Shown: positions 23,259 to 29,236 of the stretch, piece after piece
How the letters are laid out: each line of letters opens with the position of its first letter
Numbering within the stretch: position 1 is the first letter of the stretch
Virus record (IMG/VR): IMGVR_UViG_3300006990_000115
Coordinates: 1-29,236 of that record
Strand: one strand, 5' to 3'
Origin: a virus
DNA: 29,236 nucleotides
The notes under the pieces: model-generated
Told to the model about the DNA's origin: nothing
Database searches by the model: none
The model's input: only the letters and a program-made list of their open reading frames with translations
Made by a program: the position numbers and the translations under genes

Positions 23259-25516
23259 AATCCGTATAACTTACTAAACTTACCAAGAGAGTAATCGTCC
23301 GCAACATCAAAGTCACAGCCAACTGGAGCGTCAGGTATTGACAGTCCTCTATCTTTTTGGATAAACTCTTTCAGTTTCTTACTATAGAGTTCTATTTCAT
23401 CATCAGGAACTTCTGCTAAGATGGAGTCATGCACTAGTGCAAATATCTTTGCTTTCATACCAGTCTTACGAATATACTTCTGTGTATCGATTGCACCAAG
23501 CAGATTGATGTCGGATGATACAGACTGTACGAGTGCATTAACTCCTGACCTTACTTCATGAGCTGCGATTCCCTTATCTGACGAGAATACATTTGGTAGT
23601 CTTCTCTTTCTTCCGAAATGAGAATAAATAAAACCATTGGCTTGAATAAACTTCTGCATATTATTCAACCATTCTCGCAGTTTAGGGAAAGCCTCAAAGT
23701 AATCTTTGATAACGTACTGTGCTTCTTGCATAGAAAACTCAGTACCACTATCTTTAGTGACCTGCTCACTAATCTTTTTCGGGCCTGCTCCGTACATGAT
23801 ACCAAAGGTAACAGCTTTTGCTTGTTGTCTTTTGTCTCCATATAGTTCTGCAACTTGTTCTACCTCACACGGAAGTCTGAACACTTGTTTTGCAATTGTA
23901 CTATGAAAATTACCCCCAGACTTAAACACATTCTGTAGGCCTCTGTCTTTAGCAAGTACTGCAGCACAATATACTTCTGCGGTTGTTAAGTCCATCGCGA
24001 CTATCTTATGTCCAGCCTTCGCCTTGATACAACCCTTTACTGTCGGATTGTCTCTTGGGAGCTGCTGCATATTTAGTTTACCACTACTGGACAGTCTACC
24101 TGAAGTTGTACCGTGAAGATTGAAGTTTGTTCTCAATCTAGAATCTATGTCAAGGTTAGGGATAATCTTATCAAGATATGTATTCTTGATTTTAACTTTC
24201 TGTCTAATCTCTAAGATATGTTTTGGTACATCATGTTGTTCTGCTAGTATACCCAATACTTCGGCATCAGTGCTATCAGCACCAGTACCCGTTTTCTTAC
24301 CCGTTGGGGCTAAGCCTATGTAATCAAACAATAGACTTCTAAGCTGTAGAGTTGAGTTAGGATTAAATCCACCCTTAGCCGCAACAAATGCTTTGACTTC
24401 AGGAAACTCTTGTAGGGCGTCTACTGCTTTTTGTATATCTTCGCCCATTCTTTTCTGACCAAACTCTAGACGAGTCTTGTCAAAAGGAACACCATTAGAT
24501 TCTACATCTTTCAGGAATCTAACACCTTCTACTAGAAGATTCTTATATACCCAATATAGTTTCTCGTTTCTCAATATAGCTGCTTCAAACTTTTGAAACA
24601 ACAAGAATGTTACTATGGCATCCATTGCAGCATAACTTTTCATAACTTCAAAAGGAATCAAATCATAACTAAAGTCTCCTTTGAGGATTCCTGTTCTTTT
24701 GATATAGTCTGCTTTCCAGTTATCAAGTTCTGCTTCGTAGTCTCCATAATCTGTGTGTTTGATTGCAAGAGTCTTAAGACCATGTGTACCTGGGTTCTCA
24801 TCAAACATATAATGCATAAGCATTGTATCTTCAAAGTGTGGGAACTCAAAGTTGAAATGATACTCAAACCATTGTAAGTCAAACTTACTGTTATGAAATA
24901 CTACTCTTTTCTTGTTAAATATATCTTGCATAAGTAGTTCTGCTGTGCCATCAATACACTCACAGTCTACGTATACTCCATGTTCTTTCTTGTATGACAT
25001 AGAGAAACCAAGCATATACCCATTTCTCGGATAGAGAGATGAAGTCTCTGAGTCAAGTGCGATATAGTCTAAAGGGTACTCTAAGGCATCTTTTAGATAT
25101 CTATGAAGAGTTGCTGTGTCTTCGATACCAAAACATTTATCATCGCCTAGCGACTTCTGTGTTAGTTCTCCGCTTACATATCCCGTTATACTCTCGACTG
25201 CTTCCTCGAACGACTTCTTTGCTTCTGGTTTGAACTTTATCATAGCAGGGTTGATTAAAGCTAAAAACTTATCATCAACAATTTTTCCATTGTACTCTGT
25301 TATGGATGTCTTTCTAGTAAACATTTTGAAAGGTTCAGAACCTACAAGAATAAGCCAATCGTACGAGTCTGTATCGATTTCGATATCTACATCTCTTTTC
25401 AGAATTTTTTGTTTACCACTATCTGAGCATAACGCAAATCGGTCATACTCGAAGTCAAAGTACTTATCATAATTAGTACTTGACATTGTTTTTTCTATTA
25501 TTGCCACTTTAGCCAT
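23255..25516 (-). CDS. polA: Family A DNA polymerase with 3'-5' exonuclease
   Basis: 753 residues; replicative polymerase of the phage. Proofreading domain: Exo I ALDSETSS (D155, E157), Exo II HNSKFDLQWF (D213), Exo III YAAMDAIVT (D299). Polymerase: TTSGRLSSS (470-478), motif A VAMDLTTAEV (D509), motif B with R563, K567, F571 and Y575 (RQQAKAVTFGIMYG), motif C LVHDS (D697). The residue equivalent to E. coli F762 is Phe (F571). There is no 5' nuclease domain; a separate flap endonuclease lies at 11526-12383. The first about 115 residues are not needed for exo/pol. They contain LILVGSEPFKMF and FLALINPAMIKFKPEAK, reminiscent of a uracil-DNA-glycosylase fold with the usual catalytic His replaced by Asn. 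It overlaps the primase by eight bases. Confidence 0.96.
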   Translation of the reverse strand: MAKVAIIEKTMSSTNYDKYFDFEYDRFALCSDSGKQKILKRDVDIEIDTDSYDWLILVGSEPFKMFTRKTSITEYNGKIVDDKFLALINPAMIKFKPEAKKSFEEAVESITGYVSGELTQKSLGDDKCFGIEDTATLHRYLKDALEYPLDYIALDSETSSLYPRNGYMLGFSMSYKKEHGVYVDCECIDGTAELLMQDIFNKKRVVFHNSKFDLQWFEYHFNFEFPHFEDTMLMHYMFDENPGTHGLKTLAIKHTDYGDYEAELDNWKADYIKRTGILKGDFSYDLIPFEVMKSYAAMDAIVTFLLFQKFEAAILRNEKLYWVYKNLLVEGVRFLKDVESNGVPFDKTRLEFGQKRMGEDIQKAVDALQEFPEVKAFVAAKGGFNPNSTLQLRSLLFDYIGLAPTGKKTGTGADSTDAEVLGILAEQHDVPKHILEIRQKVKIKNTYLDKIIPNLDIDSRLRTNFNLHGTTSGRLSSSGKLNMQQLPRDNPTVKGCIKAKAGHKIVAMDLTTAEVYCAAVLAKDRGLQNVFKSGGNFHSTIAKQVFRLPCEVEQVAELYGDKRQQAKAVTFGIMYGAGPKKISEQVTKDSGTEFSMQEAQYVIKDYFEAFPKLREWLNNMQKFIQANGFIYSHFGRKRRLPNVFSSDKGIAAHEVRSGVNALVQSVSSDINLLGAIDTQKYIRKTGMKAKIFALVHDSILAEVPDDEIELYSKKLKEFIQKDRGLSIPDAPVGCDFDVADDYSLGKFSKLYGL

Positions 25517-26348
25517 ATAATTTTTCCTTTAATCTTTGTATTTCTGGTTTTGTTAAATTGCCAGGGTCTATATTATCTCGTAGTTTTACTACTCTAGCAC
25601 TTAACTCTAGTTGTTCTGCCAAGCCTTTTGCCATCTCGCCAGCTTTTACACCCGCTTCATCCCCGTCAAACATAATGTCTACTCCTTGTACTCCTTGGAG
25701 TTTAAGTAGACTTAGCTTGACCCAATTAACTTGTTGTGTACCAAAACAGCACACTGTATTCTTGAGACCTTTGTCCCAAAGGTTAAGAGCATCAAAGATA
25801 CCCTCCACCAATATAACTCTATTCTGTATTGGTTTTATTTTAGCTGGACAGAATGGCATCTCTGCACCATTCGGATATATGAAATACTTGTTCATATTGA
25901 AGTCGTCCAGACTTCTACCAATCAGAGCCACTGTCTTTCCTCGGATGTCGCGTATAGGAAAGATGATACGATTCTCGAATTGAGGTACGTTCCATGTGAA
26001 CGCTCCCCATATTGCAAGAGTCTCCTCAGATATATTTCTGATTCCACCACCTTTCCACGGTACTCGATCCTTTGGGAGTTGGATTCCGACAGTTTCGCTT
26101 TTAACTTTATTTACTTTTTCTTTGATTCTGTGCATACGAACTTCTAGTGGAGAAGCAGGTGCACCGAAGTATGTAAACAGATTACCTTTGTACCCACAAG
26201 AGAAACAGTTAAATATACCTGTTACTTTATCCACTCTCATACTAGGGTTACTATCATCATGCTCTGGGTTCAGACACGATATTACAGCGTCTCGTCCTGA
26301 GATGCGGTAATCTATTTTCTTTTCTCTTAAGAGTTCTTCTGCTATCAT
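25509..26348 (-). CDS. DNA primase with zinc finger and Toprim domain
   Basis: 279 residues. An N-terminal CHC2-type zinc finger is formed by C25, H30, C48 and C51 (ISCLNPEHDDSN, then FNCFSCGYKGN). The Toprim catalytic domain shows E182 (VILVEGIFDAL) and D228/D230 (IMFDGDEAG). It is much shorter than DnaG (about 580) because there is no helicase-binding domain; the helicase is a separate DnaB-type protein nearby. It makes RNA primers for the PolA replisome. The ATG lies only 11 bases past the TATAAT box of promoter P3 and no ribosome site can fit between, so translation from that promoter would be nearly leaderless. There is no later Met before the zinc finger. Confidence 0.93.
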   Translation of the reverse strand: MIAEELLREKKIDYRISGRDAVISCLNPEHDDSNPSMRVDKVTGIFNCFSCGYKGNLFTYFGAPASPLEVRMHRIKEKVNKVKSETVGIQLPKDRVPWKGGGIRNISEETLAIWGAFTWNVPQFENRIIFPIRDIRGKTVALIGRSLDDFNMNKYFIYPNGAEMPFCPAKIKPIQNRVILVEGIFDALNLWDKGLKNTVCCFGTQQVNWVKLSLLKLQGVQGVDIMFDGDEAGVKAGEMAKGLAEQLELSARVVKLRDNIDPGNLTKPEIQRLKEKLYG

Positions 26349-26358
26349 AATTATATAT

Positions 26359-26387
26359 ATTATATCAAAATTTTAAGATTGTGTCAA
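26359..26387 (-). promoter_or_regulatory. Promoter P3, consensus sigma70 type
   Basis: On the - strand, TTGACA (26387-26382) and TATAAT (26364-26359) are 17 bases apart. TAGTTCTTGACAC is shared exactly with P1 and P2. The stop codon of the ParB-like gene (26386-26384) sits in the -35 box. It should drive primase, PolA and genes down to the glycosyltransferase before P2. Confidence 0.85.
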
Positions 26388-26869
26388 GAACTATTTTCCG
26401 TTAGTTTTGACTTATGCTTCCATTTCAATTGATCTCCAAGTCGCTCGTACTCTCGAAACTTTTCATCATTTTCATAGTACCTAGACTTCCAAACCAACTC
26501 TGCCATTTGAAACCAGACAGCTACAGCTTTATCTCTAAACTCATGGTCTGGCCATAGATAGTAGTGTAGCCACCACTCTTGATCGAATCTACACACTCTT
26601 ATTTCTTGTTCGTGTAGTTCAGGTATCTCGCTTAGGACTCTAAGACGTTGACTACCTGCTATTGGGTACCAGTTAGGCATAACTAGTAGAGGAGAACGCA
26701 CACCTTCTTTCTTCAAGGCTTCTTTCAACGGCTCGTTGGAAGGTACGTTCATAATGTTTTCTTTTACTTTTGGTTGCTCTAACATCCACCCTACGGTTTT
26801 TACATACCAAGTATGTGGTGCTAAAGGTATTTGTTCGGCACTTTCTCGTGCTACTCTGTCATCTGCCAT
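26384..26869 (-). CDS. ParB-like domain protein
   Basis: 161 residues. The central part, NEPLKEALKKEGVRSPLLVM followed by YPIAGSQRLRVLSEI (68-82), matches the ParB/Srx-type N-terminal fold: a helix that sets up 'G...Pl.V', then the 'Y.i..G.qRl.a' nucleotide-binding loop. No C-terminal HTH of true partition ParB is seen; instead there is a Trp/Tyr-rich region (WWLHYYLWPDHEF) and a basic tail. Phage ParB-like proteins of this kind may be nucleases, transcription regulators or CTP-dependent switches. It overlaps the sulfotransferase gene by 19 bases and ends in TENSS-stop, with that stop inside promoter P3. Confidence 0.6.
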   Translation of the reverse strand: MADDRVARESAEQIPLAPHTWYVKTVGWMLEQPKVKENIMNVPSNEPLKEALKKEGVRSPLLVMPNWYPIAGSQRLRVLSEIPELHEQEIRVCRFDQEWWLHYYLWPDHEFRDKAVAVWFQMAELVWKSRYYENDEKFREYERLGDQLKWKHKSKLTENSS

Positions 26870-27504
26870 CTTTCAAAGTCCTTCTTGTAGTAATTATATA
26901 TTAGATTATATACTTTTTGAGTATCATATCCTGCTAGTTGTGTTATAGAGGCATGGTGAATGTTTTTCATCAATCCCATTTCTTTCCAAATTGTTTGGTT
27001 CTCTAGTTTATGTACCTCTACTTCAGGCTCTCTATAATATACCCATGCAGGTAAGTACATCACATGGTAACTTCCCATTCTAACTAAACTTTTTTCAAAT
27101 AAATCTAAATTCTGTATAGTCCCGAAGTACGCACCATTCTCTAGTGATTGTATTGCTTTTCTTGTCCAAGTTATAATATCCCAGTCTACTATAAATCCTT
27201 CATCACAGTTATGTTTGTAAAGACTTTCCCACCTAGTTAGTGGATTTCTAATTACAGTATAGTATTTATAGTCTGGGTACTGTAATGCTAACTGGTCATA
27301 AGTTGCATGTATATTATTAAATACTGTTCCTTTTGTTGCTTTGTTTACTCCTTCTCTAATAAAATCTGCTTGTAGTCCACCTTGCCAATTTCTATGTTGG
27401 AACATAAACTTTTTATCTTGTTGAGCTAACCAAGCACGAGCAATAGAAATACCACCGCACTTAGGTATATGAATAAAACAACTTTTTTTATCATGTATGA
27501 CCAT
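26851..27504 (-). CDS. Sulfotransferase (PAPS-dependent) family protein
   Basis: 217 residues. The 5'-phosphosulfate loop is CFIHIPKCGGISIA (9-22), a close match to the 'fihIPKtGGtSi' signature. The 3'-phosphate-binding segment is YYTVIRNPLTRWESLYKH (81-98) with R86 and S94. In between, NNIHATYDQL supplies the usual catalytic His (H66). These enzymes move sulfate from PAPS to hydroxyls of sugars or proteins. It lies between a 55-residue gene and the ParB-like gene within the replication operon, an odd place for a glycan enzyme. No membrane anchor is present, so it acts in the cytoplasm. The acceptor is unknown. Confidence 0.82.
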   Translation of the reverse strand: MVIHDKKSCFIHIPKCGGISIARAWLAQQDKKFMFQHRNWQGGLQADFIREGVNKATKGTVFNNIHATYDQLALQYPDYKYYTVIRNPLTRWESLYKHNCDEGFIVDWDIITWTRKAIQSLENGAYFGTIQNLDLFEKSLVRMGSYHVMYLPAWVYYREPEVEVHKLENQTIWKEMGLMKNIHHASITQLAGYDTQKVYNLIYNYYKKDFERWQMTE

Positions 27505-27658
27505 TGTGTATATCTTCTATTGTTTCTTCATAAATACGTCTAAAATCTTCCAAGGTTGGAAAGTCTATGTGTACTATACTTTCTTGGTTACTATATGCAA
27601 TTTCTGCACAATGACAATGCCACGCTTCTTCGAGTTGTTGTTCAGTATATAATATCAT
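27491..27658 (-). CDS. 55-residue acidic protein of unknown function
   Basis: The start at 27656-27658 forms an ATGA overlap with the stop of the helicase gene, and the end runs 14 bases into the sulfotransferase gene. The protein begins MILYTEQQLEEAWHCHCAEI, then has a strand-like ESIVHIDFPT and a final acidic helix (LEDFRRIYEETIEDI). The H-C-H-C cluster (residues 14-17) could bind metal, but four ligands so close together cannot form a usual finger. No family recognised. Coupling on both sides supports it as a real gene. Confidence 0.6.
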   Translation of the reverse strand: MILYTEQQLEEAWHCHCAEIAYSNQESIVHIDFPTLEDFRRIYEETIEDIHNGHT

Positions 27659-29013
27659 AAGTCGTAGGCATCCTCTCCTGTTGTCATTGTTTCTTTTAAT
27701 TCTGTTTTTTCATCTGGGTCTAAGGCTGTGTGAGGCCCGATCTTTAGTGTCTCCCAGTTCATTTCAGATGTAAACGGCTCAATTGAACCACTCCTCATCT
27801 TGTCACACTTAAACTTAATACAAGGCTCTGTGTCTCCCCAATGCTGAATACTGTAAGCAGCATCAACAGCATCCAAGATTCCTTTCGAGAATCTTGCCTC
27901 TCCTTTCTCATTAGTCTGGAAAGCGGAGAGAACTAGAACTTTACTCTCTTGTGCGAGAGATTTGAGACCTTTTGAGATCTCGATTTGCTCAGTCCAATCA
28001 TATTGACCTTGACGATTTGGTGCGTTATGGCGTTTTACTTGGTTTAGATAGTCTACTATTACGATACCCAAGTTAGGTAACTGGGCTTGCTTCTGTCTTA
28101 CTACACTAATAATTTTAGCTAGTGTAAGAGAAGGGTCGTAATGTATATCTATTTGAGGGATATCTGCTAATTTGTTTCTACTAAGTTGATAGTGAAACTT
28201 ATCAAAATCCTCATGATCTTTCCATTCGTTATACGCTTCTGTTCCATTATCGAATCTATTAGCCCACCATTGAGCAACTTTATCCCACTCCATAGGAGTA
28301 AGATTCTTTGCTTTGATACGACCACTGTTGATACCAGTTTGTATGCCACAGATTCTCTGTAACATTTGTCTAGTGTCCATTTCGATAGTAAAATAGAGTG
28401 CTGACTTGCCTCTTTCTTGTGCGGCAGCAGCGATGTTACAACATGTGAAGGACTTACCTCCACCACGATGTCCACCAACAACGACCAAGTCTTTGGGAGA
28501 AAAGGTATAGTCTAAGTCGTACTCTTGATTTAGACCGAGCGGTAAAAATTTTGCTAAATCTTCATCTGTATCAAATAAAGGAACTGTGTTCATGTCGTCA
28601 GCTTCGTCGTTTGTTTCGACTGCATCTTCCACTTGTACGACAATTTCTTGCAACAAGTCTATATTTTCTCTAGCGTCAGAGATTGCTACTTGATGGTCTA
28701 CATAGTTTTCTATTTTTGATAATATTTCAGATTGTGTGAATTGGTTTTTCAGATAGTCCAATAAGAGTATGGACTCGACATCTGTTTCCACGGTTTCGAT
28801 TGCATAGATTTTCTCTTGCAAATCACGAGAACGCACTTCTAGCTTCAAGTCTTCAAAGGTAGGTAGGTTATTGTACTTGTGTACATGTTTGTCTACTACT
28901 CGCCATAACTTACGATACTCTCCTTCTGGAAAGTAATGTTCTTTAAGACCATTCCAAGTCTCAAAGTCTCCGTTCGCAAGTATTTGCTTGAGTAATGCAC
29001 TCTCTAATGTCAT
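27655..29013 (-). CDS. DnaB-type replicative helicase
   Basis: 452 residues. The N-terminal about 140 residues are helical and fit the DnaB collar/primase-contact domain (for example TFEDLKLEVRSRDLQEKIYA). The RecA-like C-terminal domain has Walker A GGHRGGGKSF (180-189), the typical next strand ALYFTIEMD with a Glu, Walker B GIVIVDYLNQV (D321), a DnaB-like sensor region with LSAFQTNEKGEARFSKG, and KCDKMRSGS as the arginine-finger/DNA loop area. It unwinds DNA ahead of PolA. A GGGAG ribosome site lies seven bases before the ATG. It directly follows an intrinsic terminator (29042-29067) with no promoter between, so its transcript must come from read-through or begin elsewhere. Confidence 0.93.
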   Translation of the reverse strand: MTLESALLKQILANGDFETWNGLKEHYFPEGEYRKLWRVVDKHVHKYNNLPTFEDLKLEVRSRDLQEKIYAIETVETDVESILLLDYLKNQFTQSEILSKIENYVDHQVAISDARENIDLLQEIVVQVEDAVETNDEADDMNTVPLFDTDEDLAKFLPLGLNQEYDLDYTFSPKDLVVVGGHRGGGKSFTCCNIAAAAQERGKSALYFTIEMDTRQMLQRICGIQTGINSGRIKAKNLTPMEWDKVAQWWANRFDNGTEAYNEWKDHEDFDKFHYQLSRNKLADIPQIDIHYDPSLTLAKIISVVRQKQAQLPNLGIVIVDYLNQVKRHNAPNRQGQYDWTEQIEISKGLKSLAQESKVLVLSAFQTNEKGEARFSKGILDAVDAAYSIQHWGDTEPCIKFKCDKMRSGSIEPFTSEMNWETLKIGPHTALDPDEKTELKETMTTGEDAYDL

Positions 29014-29041
29014 TTGACTTCTCCCGAATCAAATTAAGTTG

Positions 29042-29067
29042 AAAAAAAGGCGAGCCGAAGCTCGCCC
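29042..29067 (-). terminator. Strong intrinsic terminator
   Basis: Read on the - strand: GGGCGAGC, loop TTCG, GCTCGCC, then seven T. The stem is seven perfect pairs, GC-rich, with a UUCG tetraloop, immediately followed by the U tract. It lies 15 bases past the stop of the HTH-like gene and 28 bases before the helicase ATG. Confidence 0.93.
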
Positions 29068-29082
29068 AATGATGAATAGGTA

Positions 29083-29236
29083 TTAACCTATTTCTTTTTT
29101 AGCAGCACCGTTATAGTCTGAGCACTGTAAGCCTCTTCTAGTAAGCATTGTTTTCACGCCTCTTACTGTTTTGCCGATTTCATCAGCAATTTCTTCAACA
29201 GTCATGCCGTCAATGTCGACACCTGCTAAAGGATCA
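29083..29236 (-). CDS. Small HTH-like protein, 5' end outside window
   Basis: The open frame runs off the right edge; the last 50 codons are visible and end with TAA at 29085-29083. MTVEEIADEIGKTVRGVKTM followed by LTRRGLQCSDYNGAAKK has the spacing of a helix-turn-helix: a first helix with EEIAdeIG, a turn, and a recognition helix ending in LTRRGL, like sigma-region-4 or GcrA-type short DNA-binding proteins. The tail is basic. A strong terminator follows it directly. It is probably a regulator or nucleoid-like protein made in excess over the operon behind it; the role is inferred. Confidence 0.65.
   Translation of the reverse strand, partial: DPLAGVDIDGMTVEEIADEIGKTVRGVKTMLTRRGLQCSDYNGAAKKEIG

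Noticed and set aside
25731-26310. Overlapping + strand frames opposite the primase
   Set aside because: They are antisense to the zinc-finger and Toprim coding region and carry no recognisable domain.
1-29236. tRNA genes, insertion sequences, integrase or attachment sites
   Set aside because: No non-coding stretch longer than about 80 bases remains after gene calling, and no cloverleaf, transposase or recombinase sequence was seen.

Overview
This window looks like part of the genome of a lytic, tailed double-stranded DNA phage (Caudoviricetes), probably marine. The DNA is AT-rich and the genes are packed almost without gaps, with many 1-4 base stop/start overlaps. The genes are phage hallmarks: tail fibre-like proteins, a complete PolA/DnaB replisome, recombination nucleases and ribonucleotide reductase. 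Marine origin and an AT-rich bacterial host are inferred from base composition and from the mix of auxiliary genes; nothing in the sequence names the host. No integrase, repressor, tRNA, insertion sequence or CRISPR array is visible.

Layout. The left arm (2-7378) is on the + strand. It holds the end of a tail fibre-like gene, a small structural gene, a very unusual 1535-residue Thr/Ser/Asn-rich repeat protein (774-5381), a 54-residue gene, a protein with GT-B glycosyltransferase-like features and an unrecognised protein. At 7364-7378 transcription converges, with the 3' ends of two genes overlapping by 15 bases. Everything from there to the right edge is on the - strand, about 22 kb.

The - strand region, read in its own direction from the right edge, runs as follows: end of a small HTH-like gene; a strong intrinsic terminator; DnaB-type helicase; 55-residue gene; sulfotransferase; ParB-like protein; promoter P3; primase; PolA; ElaA-like acetyltransferase; several small genes; two 2-oxoglutarate/Fe(II) oxygenase-like genes; asparagine synthase; UvsW-like helicase; GT-A glycosyltransferase; promoter P2; unknown protein; gp32-like single-strand binding protein; SbcD-like and SbcC-like subunits; a 45-residue EF-hand-like gene; promoter P1; glutaredoxin; Holliday-junction-resolvase-like nuclease; flap endonuclease; ribonucleotide reductase large and small subunits; small protein; GT8-like and GT29-like glycosyltransferases.

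How it works together. Helicase, primase, polymerase, flap endonuclease and SSB make a near-complete replisome. The 5' nuclease is a separate gene, which matches the absence of that domain in the polymerase. SbcCD, UvsW and the resolvase supply T4-style recombination and repair. NrdA/NrdB with glutaredoxin supply dNTPs. Three near-identical sigma70-type promoters (TTGACA, 17 bases, TATAAT) split the operon into sub-operons; two of them embed the stop codon of the gene before them in the -35 box. A surplus of sugar- and group-transfer enzymes (GT8, GT29, GT-A, a possible GT-B, sulfotransferase, acetyltransferase, AsnB, two oxygenases) suggests the phage modifies glycans of the host surface or of its own virion. 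The Thr/Ser-rich fibre next to some of these genes is a candidate substrate.
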